NCBI GenBank assembly: GCA_016946835.1
Contig: JACVTC010000058.1
Location: forward strand, 930,001-994,000
DNA from: Neocallimastix lanati (nom. inval.)
Taxonomy: Eukaryota > Neocallimastigomycota > Neocallimastigomycetes > Neocallimastigales > Neocallimastigaceae
Length of the DNA: 64,000 nucleotides
Reading direction: 5' to 3'
In this document: positions 27,464 through 40,674 of the stretch, piece by piece
Layout: every line of letters begins with the position of its first letter
Numbering within the stretch: position 1 is the stretch's first letter
Notes under the pieces: model-generated
What the model was told of the DNA's origin: nothing
What the model saw: only the letters and a program-made list of their open reading frames with translations
Databases searched by the model: none
Program-made: the position numbers and the translations under genes

Positions 27464-27717
27464 AAAAAAAAATAAAAGAAGCAAATAATAATTTATTAAA
27501 CAACTAATAAATTGCTAAAAACTCTTTCATAAAATAAATTAAAGAATAAAAAAAAATAGATAAAATAAAAAAAAAAAGTTAAAAAATATAAAATTTATTA
27601 ATTAAGAAAATAAATTAAATAAGAAAAATAATTTTTTTTTTTATTCTTTATTTTATTTCAAGAAAACTATACATATTTTTTTTTTCAAAATAAAATAAAA
27701 AAGTTAAAAGTAATAAT
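25761..27717. other. A+T spacer and 5' region of the zinc-finger gene
   Basis: No coding signal. It holds a perfect 23 bp palindrome (26146-26168, centre T26157) and four ACGCA words at 26687-26785, which is unusual in DNA where CG is rare. A 47-base poly-A tract (27415-27461) ends 256 bp upstream of the zinc-finger ATG. Confidence 0.7.
27415..27461 (+). promoter_or_regulatory. 47-nt poly(dA) tract, candidate promoter element
   Basis: An uninterrupted run of 47 A lies 256 bp upstream of the ATG at 27718. Long poly(dA:dT) tracts exclude nucleosomes in fungal promoters. The role here is inferred from position only. Confidence 0.4.
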
Positions 27718-30374
27718 ATGAATCTTATTGATAACAGTAGTTCACATTTTACTTTGAAAAAGCATTATTCATTAATGAATATGGATAGAAAAAATTTACA
27801 AGAGTTAAACTTTAGAAAAGACATAGAGCTTCAAAATTTTCATTTATCAAATATTAATAACTATAATATGAATTCTAATGTTAATAGTGATACCTTTAAT
27901 AATGAATTTAAAAAGGAATCCTCGAATGCTATGTCATTAGATACTATTGTTAATTATGATATTAATGAAAATACAATAGCAGACGCTAATAATTATCAAC
28001 AAGAACAAGAAGAATATAATTCTTTCTCAAATGAAAATTTACCATATATTGATGCATCAAGAACATTACCTCCATTAACTTCTTTAACTACTCCAACAAC
28101 AACTTCATCAATATCAATTTCAACTTTATTAAATACATCCATTTCTCCATCAATATCATCATCTTCCTCGGAAGTATCAAACCATTCTCCAAGAATTTCC
28201 AATTTATTATTATCAACAAATAATAAAGAGGATAATAAATCTTATTCCAATCATTCTGACAATACTAATAATCAATATACTCACATAGAAAATGAACAAA
28301 ATATAAAAAAGTCATTATTTAATAATAATGATATTTTTAATCCAAAAGCATTTGATACAGAAAGGCATTCACCAAAAATTACTGATCAATTTATTAAAAA
28401 TAGTATTGCAAATAGAGATAATTATTTGAATTCCTATTCTTCATCATATAAGTTTAATGATACTAATATTATGTTACAAGAAAAAATTAATAAGAATGGT
28501 AAATATTAATTAATATTACATTCAATAATACATATATATACTTTAAATTTTTGACTTTTAAAAATCTTTTTTTTTTTTTTTTTGTTTTGTTTATTTAATT
28601 TTCTCCTTCTTATATATATATTGTGTATATAATTAAATTTATCAATAATTAATGAATATTTATAATCTATTAAATAATATTTGTTATAGATATGTATAAT
28701 AATCAATTTTATATATCAAATTCTAAAAAGTTTAATAATAAAAGAAATGATCAGGAACCAGATAAAAATCAAATAAATACTAATAACGACGACAATTATT
28801 ATTATAACAATTTTAATGAATTTAATAATAATAATAGTAATAATAATAACAATAATATAAATGACAAAAATTTATATATCAGAGACAATAATACAAGTAT
28901 TAATTCAAATTATAATCAATTAGAAAATAATAATGTATCAAATCATTACTCAAAGAATCCTATAAATAATTATAACAATAATTCATTAAATATGACTACC
29001 ATGAGTAATACACAAAATGAATATTCAGTTTCAACCATATTGAATTCAGAAGTTCAGCAACCTTCTCTATCATTAGAAAATAATGATAATAATAATAATA
29101 AAATCATTAATAATAATATTTTTAGTACTAATTATAATAATAATAATATTGAAACTAATAGTAGTTGTGTTAGTACTAATACTTTTACAATAAATCATGT
29201 TAATATTGCCACAGCTAATAATGTTCATGCCAATAATAACATAACCAATAGTAAAACCAGTGCTAATTTTGCAACCAATAATTATCCAATTACAAGTAGT
29301 AATAGTACTAATTCAAGTCCCACAACTTCATTTATTAATAATAATATTCAAAGCAACATAAATTTAAGAAATGATAATTTCTACTTTAAAATAAATAATA
29401 ATTCATCCGAAACCACAAATTATTATAATGTTAACAGTACTAATAATGCAAATAATAGTACAGTTAATTTAAATCAAAATATTGAATATTATGTATATAA
29501 TGATAATGATAATAATAAAAAATCACAAAACAAAGTTTGTGAAAATAGGCAATATTTATCAATTGATAATCAATCCAATATTGATTCATTGTCAAATGTT
29601 ATACATAATAACAATAGTTTTAATAAAACTAAAAATAATAAAGAAAGTTTTTATTATGTGTATGACAAAGATGATATTCCAAGTGTAAGAAAAACTAAAG
29701 AATCAAAGAATGGTGTTAGAAAAGCAAACAAAGTAAAGAAAACAAAAACTAATAAAAAATCTTCCAATAATAATACTATGATTAATTCAATAAAATCTGA
29801 AAAAACAAATAAAATGAATCAGATTTCAGAATTTAAATTGAATAATAGTTTTTCTTCTTTTTCAATTAATAGTGATAATGATCAAGAAAATTTTTTCAAT
29901 TTGAAAGCTAATCAATCCACTATTTCTACTTCTTACACCACACCTATGATTTATCCACCAAATAATGATCCAAATAAAGTTCCAAAAAAAGGTCCTAAAA
30001 TTTTATGTCATACGTGTACTTTAAAATTTTCATGCAAGTTTTGCTATAGAACATTTTCCCGTTTAAATAATTTAGTTATTCATCAAAAAGCTCATCTTAA
30101 CAAACAAGAGTTTAAATGTAATGTCTGTAATCAAGTTTTCTCAAGAAAACATGATTTGACAAGACATCAAAGAATCCATTCTGGTGAAAAACCATTCCAC
30201 TGTAATATTTGTGGAAAATCTTTTTCAAGAATGGATGCTTTAAAAAGACATGAAAGAATTAATCTTAATAATAGTGATCATTGTAAAGTTATTATTCCAT
30301 CTTTACCTTCCAAAGGTCAGAATAAAAAAACATGCAATAGTCGTAAAAGAAAAGTTGATTCTCAAGCAATTTAA
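27718..30374 (+). CDS. C2H2 zinc-finger transcription factor, Asn/Ser-rich (2 exons)
   Basis: Exons 27718-28498 and 28690-30374 are joined by a phase-1 intron of 191 bp (GTAAAT...TATAG), giving 821 residues. The first 690 or so residues are low complexity: Ser/Thr-rich around residues 120-165, then Asn-rich, with a Lys-rich basic patch around residues 590-625 as a likely nuclear signal. DNA binding lies at the C-terminus. Finger 1 is CKFC...HQKAH (709-729), finger 2 is CNVC...HQRIH (737-757), then the classic linker SGEKPF, then finger 3 CNICGKSFSRMDALKRHERIN (765-785). In finger 3 the last zinc ligand His is replaced by Asn. A CHTC pair (700-703) precedes finger 1. The fingers resemble fungal Crz1-like regulators (FSRxDALxRH in the last finger), but I see no clear PxIxIT calcineurin-docking motif, so I leave the symbol blank. 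Targets are unknown. Confidence 0.88.
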
Positions 30375-31155
30375 ATTAATTAATTAATTATGATTAATTA
30401 AATGATAAATTATAAAAAAAAAAAAATTATATATAAAAAAAATTTTTTTTATATATATAACTAAATTATTTTAAAAAATATATATAAAAACTTTTACATT
30501 TTTTTAATGTAAATGATTATAATAATAATTCATTAATAATAATTTTATCATTATTATTATTATTTTTATTTATAATTATTATTAAATTATTAAAATCAAT
30601 ATTCAATTATGTTGCTTTCAATACTATTTTATAATATTTGAAGTTTATTTTTGTTTTTATTTTTTAATTTTTTTTTTTAGTTTCAGTTATTTATTATTTA
30701 GAAAGGTATTTTAAATTTTCATTCTTTAAACTTATTATTATTAATCATTTTTATTTTATTAATATTTCATAATTTTCAATTTTTAAAAACTAAACTAAGT
30801 TTAAATAATAATAACAATAATAATAATAATAATAATAAGGAAATTAATTAATTAAATTAATTAATTATTATTATTATTATTATATATTATATTATTATTA
30901 TAATAAAAATATATATATTTTTTTTTAAAAAAAAAAAAAAGAAGAAATATATATAATAATGAATATAATTACAATATTAGTATCATTAATTTATAAGAAT
31001 TAGAAATTCTCAAACATTTTTAAATAAAATCATAAATTTTAATTTAGAAGGCATTTATTAAAATTATCAAAGAAATAGGAAAATTAACACTTTTTTTTTT
31101 TTTTTTTTTAAATAGAAAAAAAAAAAGAAGAATTTGATATATAATAGAAATTTAT

Positions 31156-31189
<34 letters not shown>

Positions 31190-31957
31190 TTTATTTTATT
31201 TTATTTTATTTTATTTTATTTTATTATTATTATTTATTTATGTATTATTTTAATTATAATATAAACTTTGAATGAATAAATAATAAAATATTTATAAAAA
31301 ATATATATATATCATAATTCAAGTTTTGATTACTTGCTTTTGAATATCATCATAAGTGTAATTGTTTGAAAATAAAATTGATTGAATTATAAATAATATT
31401 ATTAGTTATGTTTTTGTTATATTTTATATTCTTGAACCTAAAATCTCTATTTCTTTATAAATATATATATTATATATAGTAATGGTGTCATTAAAAATTA
31501 TACTGGTTTCAAATCTTAACAAAGCAAAATAATAAAGATGAAAATCATGAGATAACTTTTCTTACTCAAAAGAATTAATAAATTTTGGTTATTCAATTTT
31601 AACTGCAAATTTAAATATTTAATTAAATTTAAATATCAACTAAATTCTATGTAATAATGATATAATGATAATATGGAAGTAATATTGATAATAACGCTAT
31701 TAACTATTCCTTTTATCTGAAAGTAATATATTTCTTTCTTTATTTTTATTTTTTTATTTTCATTCCTAACAAATATTTAGTGTTCCATATTTAGTTAATA
31801 AATTAATAAATAATGATTATTAATTAATTCATTTTTAAAAATTCTTTATAATATATATCAATTTAAATTTATATATTTGTAATATGTATTTTTATATATT
31901 TGAATAATTAATTACTTGTATATTCAATTAATAAAGATGTTATGTGTATTATCCTAA

Positions 31958-32003
<46 letters not shown>

Positions 32004-32169
32004 AAAAATATATATTAATTATTTCAAAAACTGTTTTAATGAATAAAAAAATTTTTTTAATATTTAATTATTATATTAGAAAAATTAACATTAATAATTA
32101 TATTAATAATTATTATTACTAATTATTATTATTACTAATTATTATTATTACTAATTATTACTATTACTA

Positions 32170-32202
<33 letters not shown>

Positions 32203-32333
32203 GTTATTATTATTATAATTATTATAATTTTTGTAATTATTGTTATTATAATTTATTTTATTTATTAGTATAAAATTTAAATTTCTTTTTCAACTTTAAA
32301 ATTAATAATTAAAATAATATAGAATATATAAAA
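30375..32333. other. Intergenic A+T DNA between zinc-finger and TFIIIC genes
   Basis: No gene is seen. Contains T and ATTTT runs (31150-31225), a 41-nt poly-A tract at 31961-32001 and TTA/CTAATTATT repeats (32095-32215). Confidence 0.75.
31961..32001 (+). promoter_or_regulatory. 41-nt poly(dA) tract upstream of TFIIIC gene
   Basis: An uninterrupted run of 41 A lies 332 bp upstream of the ATG at 32334. The orientation and placement are similar to the tract before the zinc-finger gene. A role in keeping the promoter nucleosome-free is inference. Confidence 0.4.
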
Positions 32334-33952
32334 ATGAAATTAAGAGATAGAAAAAAAATAGCAAAGCCAAAAGTTGACGATACACATACAGTAACAAGAA
32401 GAAGAAAAAGAAGAGTACCATTAAAAAAAAAATTAAAACAAGAAAAAATTGATGAAATAAAAATCCCAAAAATTGAGCCAATAGATTCTGAAAATGAAGA
32501 CAAGTCCTATGTGAGAAATTCAATTATAAATCGATTTGTTAAAGAATCTATAGAAGATAGTGTTAAAGAATTAGTTGGAATTAAAACAGAAATTGAAGAA
32601 ACAGAAGAATCAACAGAACTTTCAAATTCTAATAATTTAAATTTAAATATTAATTATAATACCTTTAATAATAATAATAATGATAATAAAGAAGAAAAAA
32701 AAAATAATGAAAATAATGAAAATAGTATTAGTTCTAATAATCAAAATATTAATTTAATGAAAGATTCAAAAAAAGGAAAAGAAATTGAGAATGATCAGGA
32801 AAATATAATTAATGAATTAATAAATGGACCATACGATGATACTTATGGAGCTGATGAACCATCCAATGACATGGATGATAATGATAATGAAGATAATTTA
32901 AGTGAAAATGAAGATTTAATTGATGAAGAGGAATTTAGTGAATATTACGATAGTGATGAAAATGATTTTTATCGAGAAAAGAAAGTGAAAAATAAAAGAA
33001 AAAATAGTAGAAAAGGAAAAGCACCAATGAACAGTGATGAGGAAGAAGAGGAAGAAGAGGAAGAGGAAGAGGAAGAGGAAGAAGAAGAAGAAGAAGAAGA
33101 AGAAGAAGAAGGTGATAATGAATATTCAGGAAATAGAGATGAAGATGAAGATTTAGAAAATGAAAATACACAAATTCCACAAAAAGTAGGAGAATGGTTA
33201 TTTGAAGCCAATAAATCAGTTGGAGGAAGAAATGGTCAATTTACAGAATATTCAAAAGATTTTTGGATTGACGAAGATGAAATGGATCAGGATCAAGAAG
33301 ATGACTTAAAAGATTTAGAAGAAGAAATGGAAGAAGAAGGAAAGAGAAAAAGAAAAAGAAAGGTATTATATATTATAATATTATTATTTATTATTATTAT
33401 TATTTTTTTTATTATTTTTGAAATTTAGTGAAATTCAAAAAATAAAATAAAAAAAATTAAATAAAAAATAAAATAAAATAAAATAACATTTTATGAAATT
33501 TCAATTAATTAAAATTCATTTTATTATATGATGTAATCAATTGTTAAAACTTATATGAAATGTTGATTGCTATTTATTTTTATTTTTTATAAAAAAAAAA
33601 AAAAAAAAAAAAAAAGAAGCGTTCAGGAAAGGATTCAAAATTATCAGATGAAAATGGTAAGTTATTAGGAAAAGCAAACGTAGCATATTCCAATAAACAA
33701 TATCAAGAAGCAATTCAATATTTGCATAGTATCATTCAATCAGCACCTAATGCTAATCAAGCATGGTTTTTACTTGCCATAATTCATGAAGAACTTGGAG
33801 AAGAACTCAAAGCTTTTCAATTCTATTTGGTTGCTGCTCACATTACTAAAAAAGATGGTTCATTATGGAAGCGTTTAGGTTTAATGGCAAAGTAAGAAAA
33901 AAAAAATTCATATATAAAGTTATATAAATTTCATATATATATATATATTATC

Positions 33953-34025
<73 letters not shown>

Positions 34026-35374
34026 TTATAATCTCAATTATTATTACTTTTTTTTATTATTATTATTTTATGCAATCCTTTTAAAAATTACATCAATAAT
34101 TATAACAAATATAATATATAATAATGATATAAATTTTTAAATAAAGAAATTTAAATCAAATTGAAGAAGCTATCTATTGTTATACAAAAGCTATACATAC
34201 TGATAATAAAGACTTTGATGCTGTTTGGGATCGATCTTATCTTTATTATGAGCAAGGAAATTATAAAAAGGTAAAAAATATTTATTATTATAATTTATTA
34301 TTATTATTTATTATTATTATTTATCCTGAATTATGGATTATTATATAATAGTATAGAATAATATGATTATTAAATTTTTTTTTTTTTTTATAAATCAAAT
34401 AATATATTAATATTTATTCAGGCTATCAATGGTTATATTTATATATTAAAATATTGTCCAAATAATACGCATGTTATTAAAGAATTAAGTAAATTATATT
34501 TAAAAACAAATAATGTTGAAAAAGCTATTATATTATTTGAAAATGCTATTAAAGCTAGTGATGAAGAACAAGAACTTTATAAACAACATTTATTAAAAAA
34601 AGAAAGATTGAAAGCTGAAAAAGCTAATGAAGTTAGTACTTCCACTCAAGAAACAGAAAAAGGCTTTTTTGATGATGATCCAAATAAATTACAACCAATT
34701 ATTACTTCAGATGATGAAGAAGATGATTTTCAATTTGAATGTTCTATAGGTTATGAAGAAATTAACATGTTGGCAGAACTTTATATGGAAATTAATGAAT
34801 ATGAAAAAGCAATCAATACAATACGGAAACGTTGTCGTATTCTTCAAGGTAGAGAAATTCCTGAAAAAGAAAATATGATGGATGATTCTGAATTTGATGA
34901 AGATGAAAATACCCCAGAACATCTACGGTTACCTATGGAATTACGTGTTCGATTAGGTATATGCCGTCTCTATTTGAATCAAATTAATCTTGCTGTGGTA
35001 AATATTGAATGAAATTGAATATATAATTGATTTAATGAAAATAATAGTAATAATCGTAACAATATTTATAGTAACAATAATAATGATAATAAAAGATTTA
35101 AACTAATTAATTTATAATAATAATTTTATTATTTTTAAATGTTAACCAATTTAAAACTTAAATAATTAGCATCATTTTTACTATTTATATAAGTATGAAG
35201 TTCAATATTATCCTGAATTATATTTCGATGTTGGTGAAGCCTACATTGAAAGAAAATTATATACCAAGGCTTTGGCTATATTTAATGTTATGGAAGAATG
35301 TGAACAAGTAAGAATTTTTAATTTTATAAAGTATTAAGAAGTATTATTATATATTTTAATATATATCATTTTTT

Positions 35375-35414
<40 letters not shown>

Positions 35415-35562
35415 CCAATGTTCCTATCACATGGAGTAAATTAGCATATTGTTATCATCAATTAGGAAATCTTGAAACAGCCGTAAATTTATATAAGCAT
35501 GGTAAATAAATATTTAATTAAAAAAAACTTTTAATTTAAATATTTACCGTAATTTTCAAAAG

Positions 35563-35598
<36 letters not shown>

Positions 35599-36920
35599 AT
35601 TTATTAAATTATAATTTATTATATTTTTAATTTAAAGTTTTAAAGTATCTTCCTGATAATCATGATTTAAAGTTATCTTTAGCTGAAGTTTATGGTGATC
35701 TAGGTGAAGAAGAGAAAGCATTAGCATTAATTAATGAAGGTAAAAATAGAAATAAAATAAAAATAAAAATAAAATGATAATGATAATGATAATGATAATG
35801 TTATAAAATTAAATATATATATTATTAAAATAAAGTTAATAAATAAATAATTTTAAAATAATATTTTAATAATAAAAATTGTATCAATTAATTAATTTAC
35901 ATGTTATTTTTTTTATATAAACATATTTTTTATTTTATTTCTTATTTAATTTTATTTTTATTCGCTTTTTTAATATATATAGTTGATGCAGCAACTTCGA
36001 AAGATAATAATGAAGAAAAAGAAGAACCAGAAAAGAATGAATCTGAAAGATTGTCAATATTTGTTGACACTCAAAAAACTCAAGTTAAGAAACAAGAGGA
36101 TGAAAGTGTTAAAATTCGTGATAATAAACTCTATTATCAAAAGATTGGTTTATTATATCCAAAAATTGGAAAAGATGAAATAGCTCAAGTAAATTCATAT
36201 TTTCGTTTTAATTAAAATTTGATATGCATTTATTTAATTTTATATTATCTTTATATATCTATATATTTTTCATTTTAAAACACATTTATTAAATTATAAA
36301 ATTATTATTTGATAATAAAATTTTTCCTCATTGATAATTGTTATATTTTTAAATTTAAATATTAGAATGAATTCCTAAATACCGCATTTAAATTAGTTCA
36401 ACGCTTCCAAAATACTAAAGAATTTTATCCTTCTGATCGAGTATGTACTTAAAAAAAAATTAACAATTTATTTTCCTTATATATTGTACTATTATTATTA
36501 AAGTATTATTATAGTAATAGCTTAAATTAAAATTAAAATAATATTACTAATATTATTTTAATTGATTTCAATTTTTTTTTTTTTTTTTCTCTCTCTATTA
36601 TATTCACTTATATATTAATATTATATTAACATTAATATAATTCTTGATTTCTTTTTTTTTTTTTTTTTTTTTTTCTTCTCTCTTATATTCTCTTATATAT
36701 TTAATATTAAATTAATAGCAAAAAAAATTTACTGGTACGAAAAACAGAAAAAAGAGAATACTTCCATCTTTTATGGATCACGATGAAATTATAAGTCATG
36801 AAAATAAAGAAAAATTACCAGAATCTTTCCAAGGTTTATCATTTAATGAATGGTTTGAAGTTATTGTTAAGGTATTACTAAATATTAATTTTTAATAATA
36901 ATAATTAATAATTAATAATT

Positions 36921-36957
<37 letters not shown>

Positions 36958-37192
36958 TTTATTAAATAAATCATTGAATTCAAATATAAATATATTATAT
37001 ATAAATTATATTATAATTTATTTATTATATAGTATGCTATTGGATTAGCTAAGACGGGATCCGCAAATGAAGCTCAAGAAGTACTATGGAATGCCTCAAA
37101 AGCTAATGTTTATTATCATAATAAAGAAAGATCAAAAGCTTTAAGATATTATATGCTTGGTAAATTTATATTTATAAAATTTGCAATAATCA

Positions 37193-37233
<41 letters not shown>

Positions 37234-38654
37234 AATAAATAAATAAATAAATTTTTATTTATTATAAAATTTATAATTTTTAAAAATTATATATATATTA
37301 AAATTTTAATATTTAGGTATTGCATTATATAGTAAAAATTATATTAAAGTATGTGAAATTTGTAGATGGTTTATTAATACCTATCCCGATGATTTAGATT
37401 CATATAGATTGTATATGGTTACATTTACTAGGTAAATTCTTATACTATTATATATATATATTAAACTTTATATTTTTAAAATTTGTATATGAAAGCTTAT
37501 TAAGCATTTTTCCGAATTTATTGAATAACATCATTATTATCATTAAACAATATTTTATTTTAATAATAACTAATATATATATATATATATATATATATTT
37601 TTCTTTTTTCTTTTTTTAATAATAAATATAGTGGTAATTCAATTATTCAAGCCTATGCTTCATCAAGTAGTCAAAAATTCTTTTCAAGATTTATAAAAAA
37701 TTTAAAGCATGATGAGAACAGTGGAAAATTCAATAATCCTTTAGTATATGTTATCTATGGTCATATTCTCCATTCTGCAAGAAGCTATATGCAAGCATTA
37801 AGTAAATATTTATATACATATGTTATTTAAATATATATACGTAATAATAATAATAATATTATTATTATTATTAATTCATTTTTCTTTAATATTTTAAAAG
37901 ATTATTATTCTAAAGCTTTTAAAATTGCTCCAGAAGATCCAATTATTAACTTATCACTAGGTCTTGTTCATTTACATCGTGCCATGCAAAGACAAGCCGA
38001 TAATAGGCATTTGCAAATTATACAAGTAAGAACAAAAAAATTTTTTTTAATTAAAGTTAATGATATTCATATCTATTATATATATTTGTATTTAATGTAT
38101 TTAATAACCAATATTAAATAATTTATAATTTATTTATTCATTCATTCATTTATTGTTTAATAAAGGGTTTAACATTTATATTTAGATATTTTAAAATTAT
38201 GAAAGGAAATCAGGAAGCATGTTATAATGTAGCAAGAGCATTTCATCAAATTGGTAATTTTTTTTTTTTTTTTTTTTTTTTTAATTTTAAAGTTTATATA
38301 TATATATTAATATAACAACTTTATTAATAAAATTATATTATTTATTCATAATTTTTTTTTTTTTGTTAATTATATTATTATTTAGGTTTATTATATTTAG
38401 CTGTACAGTACTATGAAAAAGTATTAGAAATGCCATCACGAAAAGAACTTGAAGTTAAAAGATATCTGAGAGAAAAACAAAGAAAATTAAAAGATGGTAT
38501 TAATGAAGTGGATGAAGAATTTGAATTATATATGAAACAAGAAGATGATACAGACCTTAAATCCGAAGCTGCATATAATCTATCTTTAATTTATGTAGCT
38601 AGTGGATCTTACGGTCTATCACAACAACTTTTAAGAAAATATTGTACCTTTTAA
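32334..38654 (+). CDS. sfc4: TFIIIC TPR subunit, Sfc4/Tfc4/GTF3C3 type (16 exons)
   Basis: RNA polymerase III factor TFIIIC, tau-131/TFIIIC102 subunit, which bridges promoter-bound TFIIIC to TFIIIB. I joined 16 exons: 32334-33362, 33617-33891, 34147-34270, 34422-34997, 35194-35307, 35414-35501, 35638-35739, 35983-36188, 36366-36440, 36719-36871, 37033-37159, 37317-37431, 37632-37801, 37901-38025, 38166-38253, 38386-38654. They give 1211 residues with the frame kept throughout. Yeast Tfc4 is shorter, about 1025. The N-terminus is basic (RRRKRR), then Asn-rich, then strongly acidic with a poly-Glu run near 236-260. A first TPR array covers about residues 355-545 (for example KQYQEAIQYLHSIIQ, NNVEKAIILFENAIK). 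An acidic linker (DDEEDDF) follows, then a second TPR array. The last exon is the conserved C-terminal region (SEAAYNLSLIYVASGS, QQLLRKYC). Family identity rests on this architecture and on remembered motifs. Exon 2 could also start at 33620. Confidence 0.87.
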
Positions 38655-39259
38655 AATAATAACACTAATAATAATAATATATATATAAACTTATATGCAT
38701 AATATATATATTTATACCAATACTAGCTTAATCCCTAAGCCAAGCAAATGATAAAAATAAAATAAAAAAAAAAAAAAAAAAAAAAAAAAATAGATCATTT
38801 CCATTTTATCATTATTATATTTTACTTGTATGTATTTTACTGTTCAGATAATATATTTATTTAATACTTTTAAAGATAATTTATTTATCTTATAATCTAA
38901 TAATTTTTTTTTTTTCATTTGCCTTTATATATTTTTGTAAATGAATATTCAAACTATATATAATAACATTAAATAAAAAAAAAAAATAATAAGACAAAAT
39001 ATAATAAAAAAATGAAATATTTAAATTTTAAACAATTACTTATTTAAATAAATAAATAAAATTATTGTTTTTTAACTTTTTTTTTTCTTTTACATTTTTT
39101 TTAATTATAATTCATTTCCATTTAATAAGTAATATTTAAGTTTATTATTAAGAAGGATAATAAAATAAATAATAAACAAAAAATTAAATTTATATATATT
39201 TAATTTTTTATTCATGTACTTTTATTATAGAATAAATAATTAATATAATTTATAATTTC

Positions 39260-39294
<35 letters not shown>

Positions 39295-40089
39295 CAAAAA
39301 GTAATATAAATTAAAAATAAATAGATTGAAAAGAATAAATTAGATTTTGAAATTGAATGCTACATTTTCAAAAGGTATCATTTGAAACATTAAATATATA
39401 TATAGTTAATAATCAATTAGATTATATATATAGTTTGAACATTAAGTAAAATTTTTTCATAGAATATAAAGAATATAAAGAAAAAAAATATTTTTAATAT
39501 ATAATGTAAATTTATATTATATATATATATTATATAAAAGCAAAAATATAAATAAATAAATGTTTATAAATAACTATAATATTATCATTATTTTACAAAA
39601 GTGAATATGTTCCATTTCATGCATATAATAAATATTATCTAAATACAAAATATATATATATAATAAATATTTAGATATAAATAAATATATAAATTCTTAA
39701 TTAATTAATAAACTCTTTAGTTATTAATTTATATATAATTGATTTTTAATGAATATTAAGGATTTTATTAATATAAATATATTGATTATAATTATGTATA
39801 TTTTTTTATTAAATTTTTTAAAAATTAATTTTTCAATGGTTTTATTAATGAATTATGAAATTTTATTTAACATTTATCAAATTTTTTATTAATTGTATAG
39901 ATTAATATATTAAAGTAATATTAAATCTTCAGGAATATTAAAATTTTTACAAAAATCTTTCGGTAGTATAAAATCCATTATTTCAAAATGATTTAGGTAT
40001 AAATATATAATTTGTTCATCTATTTGTAGCTTCTATAGTAATGATTTATTATGGGGCAAAAATTAAAACAAAAAACATAAAAAAAAATA

Positions 40090-40136
<47 letters not shown>

Positions 40137-40674
40137 TATTAGAACAATATTAGCTTTTTCAGAATATTGTTCTAATAATTTTTATTAAAAAAATAATTAT
40201 TATATATAAAATAAATATATATTAAATGCTATTAATAGGGAGAGTTGAATTTATTATCCAAATTATATTTTCACTGTCCCATGCCATATAACATAAAAGT
40301 AGGCATTCCAGATAAATAAATAAATTTTTTACTTTTTATTTTCTTTTTACATTTTTATTTATATTAAGAGGAAATAAAAGTTTTATTATTAAAGTTTATT
40401 TATTAATATTTATTATTTAGAAATAGGTAATTACAAAGAAAAAAAAATGTTTGACAAAATTAAACTTATTTAATACTAAATGTGGCTTGAAAATAATATA
40501 ATGAAATTATTTTAACAATGAATTAAATTTATTATTTAAATAATAATTTTTCCTTTTGAAAAGTTTACATAAATTTATAATAAGTTTTCATATAAGTTAA
40601 TCATAAATTTATGTAATTTTATTACATTAATTAATTATTATATAATTAATTATTAAAGATCTTATTAAATCTTT
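38655..40674. other. Intergenic A+T DNA with an 18 bp perfect hairpin
   Basis: No coding frame. Homopolymers at 38765-38790 (A) and 39264-39294 (T). A perfect inverted repeat (arms 40134-40151 and 40163-40180, 11-nt loop) lies 3' of the minus-strand copia remnant. Confidence 0.75.
40134..40180. repeat. Perfect 18 bp inverted repeat, 11-nt loop
   Basis: The left arm AATTATTAGAACAATATT pairs perfectly with the right arm. The loop is AGCTTTTTCAG. It includes one G and one C per arm, so it is more than a random AT palindrome. Confidence 0.9.

Noticed and set aside
27718-28690. Calling the zinc-finger protein Crz1 with confidence
   Set aside because: The finger spacing is suggestive, but I found no clear PxIxIT calcineurin-docking motif in the N-terminal half, so no symbol was assigned.
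32935-33211. Minus-strand Ser- and Leu-rich frames opposite the TFIIIC poly-Glu tract
   Set aside because: They are complements of GAA/GAG codons in a real plus-strand exon.
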